Source: Candidatus Parendomicrobium reticulitermitis (GTDB lineage Bacteria > Elusimicrobiota > Endomicrobiia > Endomicrobiales > Endomicrobiaceae). From it: DNA of 61,034 nucleotides. Numbering within the stretch: the stretch's first letter is position 1; each line of letters begins with the position of its first letter. The notes under the pieces were generated by a model. That model was not told the origin of the DNA, did not search any database, and was given only the letters and a program-made list of their open reading frames with translations. The DNA is taken from the NCBI GenBank assembly GCA_031287095.1, contig JAITTG010000002.1:1-61034 (forward strand). Direction: 5' to 3'. Below, piece after piece: positions 16,483 through 25,784 of the stretch. The position numbers and the translations under genes were made by a program.

Positions 16483-17251
16483 TTAGAATGCCTAATACTT
16501 TTTTGTGTATTGTTGGATTTGCGCAAAGTATTGTTGAAGTTTCAAAAATTCTGGCTGAACCTTTATAATCGCTTATTTTGCCGCCCGCTTCTTGGACTAT
16601 TATTATGCCTGCGGCTGCATCCCAAGGTTTTAAACCTTCTTCCCAATAAAAATCAAATCGTCCGCATGCAACCCATGCCGTATCAAGAGCGGCTGAGCCG
16701 AGCCTTCTTACGCCTTGGACAGAATTCAATATATGTATAAAGTTTTTCATTACTCTTTTATAGCGGATTTCTAAATCATAAGGAAAACCTGTAACCGCTA
16801 TACTTTTCATCAAATCTGTGTTTTTGCCGACTTTTATTTGTTTGCCGTTTAGATATGCGCCGCCGCCTTTGTATGCTGTGAACATTTCTTTTGACATCGG
16901 ATTATAAATTACGCCCGCTATTATTTCTCCGCGGTATAGCAAACCGATTGATACGCAAAATATAGGGAGGCTATGGACGAAATTTACCGTGCCGTCAAGC
17001 GGGTCTATAATCCAGCAAAACTCTTTTATATCCTTGACGCCGTCTTCTTCGGCAAGTATGCCGTGAGACGGATATGCTTTTTTTAGAATGCTGATAATTT
17101 TTTTTTGAGAATTTCTATCCGCTTGAGAAACAGGGTCGCGCTTGCCTTTAAATTCAACCGTGAGCTTTGATTGATAATAATACGATAGGATTTTACCGCC
17201 TTCTTTTGCGGCAAAAACTGCGGTTTTAAGGTATTTGGAATAATTAAGCAT
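16469..17251 (-). CDS. suhB: Inositol monophosphatase family protein
   Basis: This Mg2+-dependent sugar-phosphate phosphatase belongs to the IMPase/SuhB family (260 residues). The metal-binding residues are visible in AEEDG (about 68-71), IIDPLDGTVNF (81-91) and KPWDAAAGIIIVQEAGG near residue 210. The real substrate could be inositol phosphate, another sugar phosphate or PAP. The start is ATG 17251 with AGAGG upstream; the upstream in-frame stretch is repeat sequence. It overlaps nth. Confidence 0.9.
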   Translation of the reverse strand: MLNYSKYLKTAVFAAKEGGKILSYYYQSKLTVEFKGKRDPVSQADRNSQKKIISILKKAYPSHGILAEEDGVKDIKEFCWIIDPLDGTVNFVHSLPIFCVSIGLLYRGEIIAGVIYNPMSKEMFTAYKGGGAYLNGKQIKVGKNTDLMKSIAVTGFPYDLEIRYKRVMKNFIHILNSVQGVRRLGSAALDTAWVACGRFDFYWEEGLKPWDAAAGIIIVQEAGGKISDYKGSARIFETSTILCANPTIHKKVLGILNEKR

Positions 17252-17584
17252 GATTTTCCTCTTGATAATTTTACTGTCAATTACGGGTTTGACCCGCAAT
17301 TTTATCTCGTATGCCGCCTGCGGGCTTGTCCGCAATCCTCGCTGTTTTGTTGGTTTGTATTAAACCCCTTCAGGGTTTAATTATAGCGATTGATTCTATC
17401 ATCCCCGCATAGCCTGCGGCAATACGGGGTTATTAACGGCATTAAATCCCTTTGGGATTTAGAAGAAAGAACGGCATTTTATAGGATTGCGCGGCTTAGC
17501 GCTCAATGACACGGCGCAAACGGACTTTCGCAAGTTATAGATGCAAGCAGTGACAAATACAAAACCGCAATAGCGGCGATACGG
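17252..17584. repeat. Spacer with palindromic repeats
   Basis: Copies of the family occur at about 17278-17340 (acgggtttgacccgc and gcgggcttgtccgc). They are followed by repeat-like text around 17350-17530 (aaccccttcagggtttaa and its partner aaatccctttgggattt), which also recurs near 18765-18875. No gene is seen. Confidence 0.6.
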
Positions 17585-18484
17585 CTACTTTTTTAATCTG
17601 TATGTTTTTGTGTCTTTTCTTTCGCCTGAAGCGTCAAACCATTCTATTGTGCTTTTATCCAAAAAATATAGATAAATGTGGTCGCTCTTTGCTTTGTCAT
17701 AATCTAAAACTATGGAAGAAAGATCGTCAGTAGGCAGCCATTTGCCTTTCGATTCAAAAGAACGGTTTTTATCATTGAGATATGAGCGCCTTAAAATATA
17801 ATTTGAATCCGATGATAATATAAGGGTAGTAATCATAGACTCGTCAATCTCGCCCGACGGCAATTGTCCTTTATACGAGCCCATATAAGAATTTTTTAAA
17901 TCCTTTAAATTTTTAGGCGAATTGCTGTTTCTTTTTCCAAAAAGGATGTCAGCAATAAGTTTGCCGTCAGTATAAAAGCGGACATTGGTAATAGGGTTTT
18001 GTTTTTCTAAAACAAAAAATCCTGAACTTGCCGCATAATAAAAAACTGTTGAATTTTCAATCGGTTTTATGTTGTAATTGATTTCTATGATATTGTCTTT
18101 ATAGTTTGCGCTGAGCATTTGTATATCGTATTTGGAATTAGACGCAGGCAAAGCAATCGCTATGACTATATTTTTATCATAATTTAGATTTTGCGGCGGC
18201 TTTTGAGAGGATGTTTCGCTAATAGCGGTAAACATCGTTCTTGACGATGTTAAAACAAAGAAATTGACAGGATTGGGCAATTTGACTGAACTTTTTAAGA
18301 AATATCCGCCGCTTTTTTGAAATGTGAGAGTTTTGGCGCCTGACGGTTTCTCTTTTTCAATAATAGATTTTTCAGGTTTTTCTTTGGAAGCGACAATAGG
18401 CGCAGAAGAAGGAACGGCGGCAGGTTTGCCGCCGCAGCCAATAATGAAAAGCGATAAAATTGATAAATATAACAGATTTTTCAT
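17585..18484 (-). CDS. Lipoprotein with C-terminal NlpE-like domain
   Basis: This 299-residue protein has a lipoprotein signal (LSLFIIGCGGK). Residues about 200-299 match the NlpE/copper-response lipoprotein domain: GSYKGQLPSGEIDESMITTL, then SNYILRRSYL, SFESKGKWLP and STIEWFDASG. The CxxC metal motif found at the CADC position in NlpE is replaced by SGEI, so copper sensing is doubtful. The N-terminal half is not recognised. No Shine-Dalgarno site is seen; the start lies 8 nt after the NifU-like stop, suggesting translational coupling. A role in the cell envelope is inferred. Confidence 0.65.
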   Translation of the reverse strand: MKNLLYLSILSLFIIGCGGKPAAVPSSAPIVASKEKPEKSIIEKEKPSGAKTLTFQKSGGYFLKSSVKLPNPVNFFVLTSSRTMFTAISETSSQKPPQNLNYDKNIVIAIALPASNSKYDIQMLSANYKDNIIEINYNIKPIENSTVFYYAASSGFFVLEKQNPITNVRFYTDGKLIADILFGKRNSNSPKNLKDLKNSYMGSYKGQLPSGEIDESMITTLILSSDSNYILRRSYLNDKNRSFESKGKWLPTDDLSSIVLDYDKAKSDHIYLYFLDKSTIEWFDASGERKDTKTYRLKK

Positions 18485-18491
18485 TTTTATT

Positions 18492-18719
18492 TTATACCGA
18501 TTGGATTTCTTTGACTTCCGGCACCGACTCTTTAATCGCCGCGCTTACGCCGTGCTGTAAAGTCATAGCCGCCATAGGACAGCTTCCGCATGCGCCCGTG
18601 AGACGGACTTGAACTATGCCGTCGTCTCCAACATTTACTAATTCAACATCTCCGCCGTCCGCCTGTAAGGATGGACGGACTTTATCTAATGCTTTTTCTA
18701 CTTTTTCTTTTATACTCAT
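18492..18719 (-). CDS. NifU-like Fe-S scaffold domain protein
   Basis: This 75-residue protein is the stand-alone C-terminal NifU/NfuA domain that carries Fe-S clusters to target proteins. It shows VRPSLQADGGDVELV and the cluster-binding CxxC in GACGSCPMAAMTLQHG. The start is ATG 18719, preceded by AAGGAGATCAAA. A cysteine desulfurase is encoded at 59317-60492, which could supply sulfur. Confidence 0.93.
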   Translation of the reverse strand: MSIKEKVEKALDKVRPSLQADGGDVELVNVGDDGIVQVRLTGACGSCPMAAMTLQHGVSAAIKESVPEVKEIQSV

Positions 18720-18925
18720 TTTGATCTCCTTTTTCCCGTATTGCCTTGCAGGCAATATGGGGTTATTAATTGCATTAAACCCTTTTGGGGTTTGGGGGTG
18801 GCTTGGGCAGACACACGGGTCTGCCCCTACGATTTACCACATTGTTTTGCGGGCAATTGCATTAAACTCTTTCCGTGTTTAGTTGCGGCGATTTATACAA
18901 ACAGCGCGGATTGTATCAAAAAAAC
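18720..18925. repeat. Spacer with repeats
   Basis: Contains a GGGCAGACACACGGGTCTGCCC palindrome-like repeat (about 18807-18830, related to 1353-1375) and aaacccttttggggttt-type sequence shared with 17350-17460. No gene is seen. Confidence 0.5.
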
Positions 18926-20122
18926 TTAAAAGTTATACATTAGGCGCAGGCTGTATGCTAATATTGAATCTATATAACTATTATCGCTTATATCTCTGAC
19001 GCTGCCGCCCATTGGGTTTTGTATAAATTGAATAGACGGGACAAAAGAAATAGCATCGTTTGCCTTATAGCTATAATAGAGTTCAAAATGCGTTTCAGAT
19101 TTATAAGACTTGTCATTCTCACTGCCAAATCTCCAATCCGCCGCTTTGCCTGTAAGCGTAATTTGTCCAAACCCTATGCCTGCCGAATCTTGCGTCCTTG
19201 ACCAAAAAGAGCCGCTGACTACAAAACCAAGCCCAAAAATTGAATAGCCGTTATTTCCTATCGCAGTATCATTACCCTCAGTAGCAGACATCGGAGCGCC
19301 GTATCTTGCAAAAAAACTTATTCCTTCTTTAATGTTTTGGTCAATAGTAAAAACTAACCCGGAAGACGCGCCTCTTTTTCCATCGTCAATTTTTGTAAGA
19401 CCCAAAGAATTGTCCGTCCAATAAGCTATTTTATAAGCGCCTTCATTTCCTTTAATATGCAATTTGAATCCAAATTCCGCCGCGGCATAATCCCAACCGA
19501 CATTATCAATGTCATTTATTTGATATTGACCGCCGATATAGATATATTCAAGAGGTTCAAATTTAACAGCCGCGCCGTAATATGAGCCGTATTTGCCTAA
19601 GAATACCTCGTCTGCATTAAATATATTGCTGTCAAAATCTCCGCCGGAACCGCTTACTGAAATTTCGGTATGAACCCAAAATTTGCCAATGCGCAAAGAA
19701 AGTTTATCATCAAGAAATTTTTGAGTTATATGCATCTCTGAAATTCCTTCCGTATGAGTGTACCAAGTCAGTTTGTCCCAAGCCGCTATGGAAATTCCAT
19801 TTGCGCCGGCGTTTTTTTGAGTATTTGCGCCGCCTTCAAGATTTAAAAATACTACGGCGCCGTCTTTAAATGTTTTTTGAAATCCGAGGTCAAAAATCGC
19901 ATTAACGGCGGTTCTTTGCGAAAGATTTTCATAACCAGCGCTTGCATCATCTTCGCCTGCGGCTTTAAGAGAGGGATTGCCGCTTTGAATACGAATTACG
20001 GCAAGAGGAATTATTTCCACGCCTTCAATTAAATTCTGCGCGCTTTTATTTTGCGCTTGCGCGGCATCAAAACTCAACAATAAAAACACTAATGTTGATA
20101 CGGCGATTGATGATTTTTTCAT
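18926..20122 (-). CDS. Outer-membrane beta-barrel porin-like protein
   Basis: This roughly 398-residue exported protein has a signal peptide (MKKSSIAVSTLVFLLLSF...AQA). A series of amphipathic strands follows (for example YIYIGGQYQINDID, GISFFARYGAP, HFELYYSYKANDAISFVP). It ends in LRLMYNF, with the terminal Phe needed for BAM-mediated insertion. The pattern resembles carbohydrate-selective or alginate-type porins (OprB-like), but I cannot name a substrate. ATG 20122 is preceded by GAGAGG. It stands alone between repeats. Confidence 0.78.
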   Translation of the reverse strand: MKKSSIAVSTLVFLLLSFDAAQAQNKSAQNLIEGVEIIPLAVIRIQSGNPSLKAAGEDDASAGYENLSQRTAVNAIFDLGFQKTFKDGAVVFLNLEGGANTQKNAGANGISIAAWDKLTWYTHTEGISEMHITQKFLDDKLSLRIGKFWVHTEISVSGSGGDFDSNIFNADEVFLGKYGSYYGAAVKFEPLEYIYIGGQYQINDIDNVGWDYAAAEFGFKLHIKGNEGAYKIAYWTDNSLGLTKIDDGKRGASSGLVFTIDQNIKEGISFFARYGAPMSATEGNDTAIGNNGYSIFGLGFVVSGSFWSRTQDSAGIGFGQITLTGKAADWRFGSENDKSYKSETHFELYYSYKANDAISFVPSIQFIQNPMGGSVRDISDNSYIDSILAYSLRLMYNF

Positions 20123-20276
20123 AATGCCTCTCATTTTTTAAACTCGTTTCTGCCATCGCGCCGCAATAACAAAAAAAGCAATAACAGTTTTTAGGCTTTG
20201 ACGCCGCTTATCTCTTGCCGCCATATCGTCTCGCAATGGCAAAAAATGCGGCGGCAGATTTCTATGGAGCGTCTAT

Positions 20277-22685
20277 TTATAGGTTTTTTAATGGGTTTGT
20301 CCATATTTCATACAAGTCTTTTGTTGATTCTTGGATTAGTATTTTGTTTTTTTTGCTTTCAAAAATTATATTTTCTTCTTCAACTATTCCGATTTCGCTG
20401 TAAATGGTTTTCTTGAAAATATTCTTAAATTTAGCGAAATCTTGATGTTTTATCTCTACCAAAAATCTGCCGTTGGATTCTGAAAAAAGAATTTCTGCGG
20501 GCATTATTCTCTCTTTACATAAAACGGCGTCTATGTTTATTTTGACGCCAAGCGTTGATGAGAACGCCATCTCGCTTGCGGCTACAGCTAGACCGCCTTC
20601 GCTTAAATCATGACAGGCTTGAATTATGCCTTTGCCTATTGCTTCGTGGATTTTCTTCATTATTAAGAGAGATTCTTTGGGGAAAACTTCTGGAAACATT
20701 CCCGCTTTGATTTTATTGATTTTTGAAAATATGGAGCCGCCGAGTTCATTTCTTGTAAGTCCCAATAAAATCACTTTGTTCCCTTTTTCTTTAAAAGGCA
20801 TTGTGACCGTTTTGGAAATATCTTCTATTATGCCTATTGCCGAAACAAGCAATGACGAAGGTATGGAATACCTTTCTCCGTCTATGGAATATTCATTGTG
20901 CAAACTGTCTTTGCCTGATATAAAAGGGGTTCCGAAAGCCTTTGACATATCATAACAAGCAAGCATTGAACGGATTAGCGAGCCGAGAATTTCCGGCTTA
21001 TTGGTATTGCCCCAGCAGAAATTATCAAGCAAAGCGATTTTTTCTATGTCCGCGCCGACGCAGACGGCATTTCTTAAAGATTCTTCTATAGCGCTTGCCG
21101 CCATTTTGTATGGATTGATTTTACCGTATTGAGGGTTCATACCGCAGGATAATACTATGCCTTTTTTTGTTCCTTTAACTATTGTAAAAGGATTGATAAC
21201 TGACGCGTCGCCTGGACCGGAAATTTCTATTGACGAGCCGTGCAGAGGTTTTATTACGGTTTGTCCCTGCACTTCGTGGTCATATTGTCTTATAATCCAT
21301 TCTTTGGAGCAGACATTCAAATCAGAAAGAACGGCTTTTAAGGATTTTGCGATTTTATCCGCGCTGATTTTTACAGGTTTTTGTCTTATTTCATGTATGA
21401 TTTTATAACGCGCGGCTCTTAAAGGTTTTGGTATGCCGTCGTGCAAAAATTCCATATCAATGTCCGCTACAACATCTTCATTGTAATAGAGAATCAATCT
21501 TTTATCGTCGGTGAACTCGCCTATATACACCGCTTCAACCTCTTCTTGTTTAAAAATTTCTAAAATTTTATTTCTGTTTTTTGCAGGAACGGATAAGACC
21601 ATCCTCTCTTGCGCTTCCGATATCCAAATTTCCCATGGGGATAAACCGTCGTATTTTAACGGAACTTTTTCAAGTTGGATTTTAACGCCCGTTTTTTCTC
21701 CAAGTTCGCCTACGGCGCTTGATAATCCCCCCGCTCCGCAATCGGTTAAGGCGCTATATAAATTCATATCTCTTGCTTTAAGCAAAGCGTCTAAAACTTT
21801 TTTCTCTACTATTGGATTTCCTATTTGAACGGCTCTAACATCCGACTCTTTATTTAATCGTATAGAAGAAAAAGTCGCGCCGTGTATGCCGTCTCTGCCC
21901 GTCTTTCCTCCGACAAGCAAAACCAAGTCGCCCGGGCAGACTGTCTTTTCTATTTTATTTTTTGGAAGAATACCCATAGTCCCGCAATATACAAGAGGAT
22001 TTCCAATATAACCTTCGTCAAAATAAACCGCGCCGTTAACTGTCGGTATGCCCATTTTGTTGCCGTAATCGCGAACTCCTGAAACAACGCCTTTCATTAT
22101 TCTTTTTGGATGATGAATATCCGATGGGACGCTGTCTTGCGGCAAATTGATATTTCCAAAACAAAAAACATCGGTGTTGGCAAGAGGTTTTGCGCCTAGA
22201 CCTACGCCGAGAATATCTCTTATAACTCCGCCTATGCCCGTCGCAGAACCGCCGTAAGGCTCTAATGCCGAAGGATGATTATGCGTTTCAACTTTAAAAG
22301 CGGCGGCATTTTTATTGTCAAATTCTATTATGCCCGCATTATCTTTAAATACGGACAAACACCAAGGTTTTGCAAGTTCTGTAGTAGCCTTAAAAATTGT
22401 TTCTTTTAAGACATTATCGTATTTGGTTTTTGTTTTGCGATTGCCTTGCTCTTGAATATATTCTATATGCCCCGTGAGAGTTTTGTGCTTGCAATGCTCG
22501 CTCCAAGTTTGAGCGATTGTTTCAAGTTCCACATCGGTAGGATTTCTTTGCAGTTTTTGGAAATAATTTTGCAGAGTTTTCATTTCGCGCAAAGATAAAG
22601 AAAGAGTATTGTCTCTGCTGAGTTGAACAAGCCTGATGTCTGTCAAATTTAAAATTTCAATGATTTTACAATTTAAAGTATTCAA
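20277..22685 (-). CDS. purL: Phosphoribosylformylglycinamidine synthase II
   Basis: This is the ATP-dependent synthetase subunit of FGAM synthase (step 4 of purine synthesis); it uses ammonia delivered by PurQ through PurS. At 802 residues it is the small-type PurL. Recognisable motifs are AQTWSEHCKHKT, KVETHNHPSALEPYGGSATG, GGKTGRDGIHGATFSS, ALTDCGAGGLSSAVGE and HDLSEGGLAVAASEMA. It starts with TTG overlapping the purS TGA by 4 nt, with AGGGG upstream. No purQ is seen in the window, so the glutaminase must be encoded elsewhere. Confidence 0.95.
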   Translation of the reverse strand: MNTLNCKIIEILNLTDIRLVQLSRDNTLSLSLREMKTLQNYFQKLQRNPTDVELETIAQTWSEHCKHKTLTGHIEYIQEQGNRKTKTKYDNVLKETIFKATTELAKPWCLSVFKDNAGIIEFDNKNAAAFKVETHNHPSALEPYGGSATGIGGVIRDILGVGLGAKPLANTDVFCFGNINLPQDSVPSDIHHPKRIMKGVVSGVRDYGNKMGIPTVNGAVYFDEGYIGNPLVYCGTMGILPKNKIEKTVCPGDLVLLVGGKTGRDGIHGATFSSIRLNKESDVRAVQIGNPIVEKKVLDALLKARDMNLYSALTDCGAGGLSSAVGELGEKTGVKIQLEKVPLKYDGLSPWEIWISEAQERMVLSVPAKNRNKILEIFKQEEVEAVYIGEFTDDKRLILYYNEDVVADIDMEFLHDGIPKPLRAARYKIIHEIRQKPVKISADKIAKSLKAVLSDLNVCSKEWIIRQYDHEVQGQTVIKPLHGSSIEISGPGDASVINPFTIVKGTKKGIVLSCGMNPQYGKINPYKMAASAIEESLRNAVCVGADIEKIALLDNFCWGNTNKPEILGSLIRSMLACYDMSKAFGTPFISGKDSLHNEYSIDGERYSIPSSLLVSAIGIIEDISKTVTMPFKEKGNKVILLGLTRNELGGSIFSKINKIKAGMFPEVFPKESLLIMKKIHEAIGKGIIQACHDLSEGGLAVAASEMAFSSTLGVKINIDAVLCKERIMPAEILFSESNGRFLVEIKHQDFAKFKNIFKKTIYSEIGIVEEENIIFESKKNKILIQESTKDLYEIWTNPLKNL

Positions 22686-23158
22686 TTTATTTTATACCCC
22701 TGTATTATATTATTGGACAAGATTTTTTTTGCAATCATTTCTAAAACTTCATTAGAAATGTCTCCCCAAAAGCAATATCTATGCCCTGTTTTTACTTTTA
22801 TTTCTTTTGCGATGCCTAAATCTTTAACGGCTTTTACCACGCTTTCAGCGGGAGCGTCCATGACGCCTTTTTTATAATAAACTTCTATAAAGGACTGTCC
22901 TTGCGATTTTTTCTCAACATTTTCTTTAGTATCCGTTTTTTCTTTTGTGATAATCCACTCTTGAGTAATTTGGTCGGCGAGCAATTCCGATGCGATTTTT
23001 TTGACTTCATCAAAAGTCAAGTTTGCGTCAATAAAATAAAGAGGAGAATAATCAACTCTTTTTACGCCCGTTATGGACAGCCCTTTGACCTCTTCTAAAA
23101 TACTTGCGGCATTGCTGTTTTTAAACATTTTTTTTGTTTTGATTTCAATTTTATACAT
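22682..23158 (-). CDS. purS: Tandem-domain PurS
   Basis: PurS bridges PurL and PurQ and channels ammonia. Standard PurS has about 80 residues and works as a dimer; this protein has 158 residues and contains two PurS-like units. They are residues 1-72 (MYKIEIKTKKMF...EEVKGLSITGVKRVDYSPLY...ITQEWII) and 90-158 (SFIEVYYKKGVMDAPAESVV...LGIAKEIKVKTG...NIIQGYKIN), joined by a Lys/Glu-rich linker. The second unit is closer to consensus. It overlaps purC by 8 nt and purL by 4 nt. Confidence 0.88.
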   Translation of the reverse strand: MYKIEIKTKKMFKNSNAASILEEVKGLSITGVKRVDYSPLYFIDANLTFDEVKKIASELLADQITQEWIITKEKTDTKENVEKKSQGQSFIEVYYKKGVMDAPAESVVKAVKDLGIAKEIKVKTGHRYCFWGDISNEVLEMIAKKILSNNIIQGYKIN

Positions 23159-24026
23159 TGAATTTCCTTCCCGTAAGCGTCTGATATGCGCTTATATATT
23201 TTTGAACCGTTTTGTCTATAACTTCTTGCGGCAATTTGGGCGGCTCGACGGATTTGTTCCAAGCGGTATTTTCAAGATAATCTCTGACGAATTGTTTGTC
23301 TAAACTATCTTGAGATTTTCCTTCTTGATATTTTGATAATTCCCAAAACCTTGAAGAGTCGGGGGTAAAAATCTCGTCTATCAAAATGAGTTCGTCATTA
23401 TAAAAGCCAAACTCAAATTTGGTGTCAGCTAAAATAACGCCTTTTGTTAAAGCGTATTGGCTGGCTTTTGCATATAGCGCTACAGAGCGCTCGCTTAAAT
23501 TTTTCGCTGTGTCTTGACCGACTCTTTTTATCAATTCTTGATATGAGATATTTTCATCGTGCTTACCGCCGTCCTCTTTGCTTGACGGAGTAAAAATCGG
23601 ATATGGAAGTTTTGAAGATTCTTTTAAATTGTCCGTCAGCTTTATTGAGCAGACAGTTTTTGATTTTTGATATTCTTTCCAGCCCGATCCTGCTAAATAT
23701 CCTCTAACTATACACTCAATATCAATTCTCTTTGCTTTTCTAACTATCATAGATCTATCGCGCAAATATTCGTATTTTTGCAAGTCTTTGGGAAAATCGG
23801 CAAAGTCAACGCTGACGATATGATTAGGCATAATATCTTTGACAAAATCAAACCAAAACGACGACAAGAGATTTAAAATCTTCCCTTTGTTTGGAATGAC
23901 GACCGGCAGAATATGGTCAAAAGCCGAAATTCTGTCTGATGCGACTATTAAGAAATGTTCTCCTAAATCATAAATGTCTCTGACTTTACCGCGATGAAAC
24001 AAAGGATAATCAATTTTTATATCCAT
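23151..24026 (-). CDS. purC: SAICAR synthetase
   Basis: This enzyme condenses CAIR with aspartate in purine synthesis. It shows the family features FHRGKVRDIYDLGEHFLIVASDR at the N-terminus, SAFDHILPVVIPNKG, RDRSMIVRKAKRIDIECIVR, GYLAGSGWKEY, LADTKFEFG and DEIFTPDSSRFW. The length, 291 residues, fits the long form. ATG 24026 is preceded by AAAGGAG; the upstream in-frame text is repeat-derived. It leads the purC-purS-purL unit. Confidence 0.95.
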   Translation of the reverse strand: MDIKIDYPLFHRGKVRDIYDLGEHFLIVASDRISAFDHILPVVIPNKGKILNLLSSFWFDFVKDIMPNHIVSVDFADFPKDLQKYEYLRDRSMIVRKAKRIDIECIVRGYLAGSGWKEYQKSKTVCSIKLTDNLKESSKLPYPIFTPSSKEDGGKHDENISYQELIKRVGQDTAKNLSERSVALYAKASQYALTKGVILADTKFEFGFYNDELILIDEIFTPDSSRFWELSKYQEGKSQDSLDKQFVRDYLENTAWNKSVEPPKLPQEVIDKTVQKYISAYQTLTGRKFNV

Positions 24027-24324
24027 TTTTTCTCCTTTTAAATTTAAGAAACGCACTAATTGACTAAACTTCTTTGCCGCCGCCTGCGGCATTGAACCGC
24101 AATCTCACTCAATAGTTTAGCTCATACAGACAACGGCGGAGATTGCGGATCAAGCCCGACGGTATAGAAAATATAAGCCGTATTCAAATTAAGCGTCAAT
24201 CTCGCAATTGCGGTAAAGTCGCGCCTATCGCGTCATTATAGAATATCACGCCTAGTGCGTCATTCCCAAATAAAAGGCTTTTACCCTATTTTCAAGCGAG
24301 TTGATGACGACAAAAGGCGTCTCC
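24027..24324. repeat. Spacer with palindromic repeats
   Basis: A half-element (attgaaccgcaatctcac) and its inverted partner (agattgcggatcaagcc) lie at about 24091-24160. The outer sequence ttaagaaacgcactaattgac is related in inverse to agttaatcagcg(t/c)tt near 25905 and 60680. This suggests a longer composite element. No gene is seen. Confidence 0.6.
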
Positions 24325-25014
24325 TTAAGAATTGGATTTTTTGGCGATAGCCTTAGGATGTCTTATATCTTTGCCTTGAACCATAAAAATAACATCTTCG
24401 CTTATATTGGTGGAATGGTCTCCGAGCCTTTCAATACTTTTTACCATAGAGATAAGGTCTATTGATATATGAATCACAGCGTCAACAGGAGACTTTTTTA
24501 TATATTCTCCGAGATTATTCAATATGGTTTCTTTTAAATCGTCGACTTCATCGTCTTGTTTTAAGACGGAATTTGCAAGGTCTATATCGCTTGTATTAAA
24601 AGCAGCGATAGAATCTTCAACCATTTTTTTGACAATCTCAACCATTCTCGGCAAATTCGGCAAATCGGAAAGAGACTGCAATTCCGGATATTTGACCAAA
24701 TCAACCCATGCTTGGCTGATATTTACAACTTCGTCGCCCATTCTTTCTAAATCACTATTGATTTTCATCACGGAAGTAATAAATCTCAAATCCATACCGA
24801 CAGGCTGATAAAGAGCAATCAATTTCAAACATTTATCATCAATGACAATCTCTTGTATATTAACTTCTCTCTCAAGAGACAAAATTTCATTTATAGAATT
24901 ATCCTCTCTCGCAAGCAATTGATCTATGATAGACTTTATCATTTCTTTCACCAAGCCTGACATATTCTCAAGACTTTTTCTCAAATCATTTATTTCAACA
25001 TCTATGTGACGCAT
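24325..25014 (-). CDS. phoU: Phosphate transport regulator PhoU
   Basis: This all-helical, 229-residue protein links the Pst phosphate importer to the PhoR/PhoB response. It contains two PhoU repeats with the metal-binding-type segments MKINSDLERMGDEVVNIS and MVKSIERLGDHSTNISEDV. AGGAGG precedes the ATG and it follows pstB by 14 nt. No sensor kinase or pstSCA genes occur in the window. Confidence 0.94.
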   Translation of the reverse strand: MRHIDVEINDLRKSLENMSGLVKEMIKSIIDQLLAREDNSINEILSLEREVNIQEIVIDDKCLKLIALYQPVGMDLRFITSVMKINSDLERMGDEVVNISQAWVDLVKYPELQSLSDLPNLPRMVEIVKKMVEDSIAAFNTSDIDLANSVLKQDDEVDDLKETILNNLGEYIKKSPVDAVIHISIDLISMVKSIERLGDHSTNISEDVIFMVQGKDIRHPKAIAKKSNS

Positions 25015-25028
25015 AAATTCCTCCTATT

Positions 25029-25784
25029 TTATCCAAATCTTCCCGACACATAATCATCGGTTTCTTTTTGGCTGGGGTTTGTGAAAATTTTGCCGGTTTT
25101 ATCAAACTCTATCAATTTTCCTAAAAGCATAAATGCTGTGTCGTCTGATACCCTAGCCGCTTGCTGCATATTGTGAGTGACTATTACTATCGCATATTGC
25201 TTTTTGAGATTTATCATCAACTCTTCTATTTTTTGCGTTGCGACCGGGTCTAATGAAGAGCAAGGTTCGTCAAGTAAAATTATTTTTGGTTTTACCGCTA
25301 TTACCCTCGCTATACAAAGTCTCTGCTGCTGCTCCAATGTCAATGAAAGAGCGGATTTTTTTAATTTGTCTTTTATATCGTCCCACAATAAAACAGAAGC
25401 CAGAGACTGCATTACTATCTCGTCTATCACAGATTTTTTTGAAGCGATTCTATTTACAATCAAACCAAAAGTTATATTGTCGCGCACAGAAATTGGAAAA
25501 GGATTTGGTCTTTGAAATACCATGCCGACATTGCGGCGCAAAATGTCTATATCGGTCTTTTCGTCATATATATTCTCGCCGTCAATATCTATTTCTCCCT
25601 CAATTCTTACGCCGTCAATAGTATCGTTAATTCTGTTGAGAGAGCGAAGGAGCGTCGACTTTCCGCAACCTGAAGGACCTATCATAGCGGTAATCCGTTT
25701 ATCCTCAATAGAGATATTGATATTTTTTAAAGCCTGAAAATCAGAATAAAAAAGATTGAAATTTTTAATTTCTATTTTTGACAT
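25029..25784 (-). CDS. pstB: Phosphate ABC transporter ATPase PstB, unusual signature
   Basis: This is the ATPase of the Pst phosphate importer, in PstB format: Walker [17 protein letters not shown] (36-51), [19 protein letters not shown] (86-104), Walker [13 protein letters not shown] and H-loop [13 protein letters not shown]. The ABC signature is replaced: the segment reads [16 protein letters not shown] (147-162) where PstB normally has [14 protein letters not shown]. The Gln and the rest of the helix are kept. ATG 25784 follows AGGGG. It is paired with phoU but not with permease genes. Confidence 0.92.
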   Translation of the reverse strand: MSKIEIKNFNLFYSDFQALKNINISIEDKRITAMIGPSGCGKSTLLRSLNRINDTIDGVRIEGEIDIDGENIYDEKTDIDILRRNVGMVFQRPNPFPISVRDNITFGLIVNRIASKKSVIDEIVMQSLASVLLWDDIKDKLKKSALSLTLEQQQRLCIARVIAVKPKIILLDEPCSSLDPVATQKIEELMINLKKQYAIVIVTHNMQQAARVSDDTAFMLLGKLIEFDKTGKIFTNPSQKETDDYVSGRFG

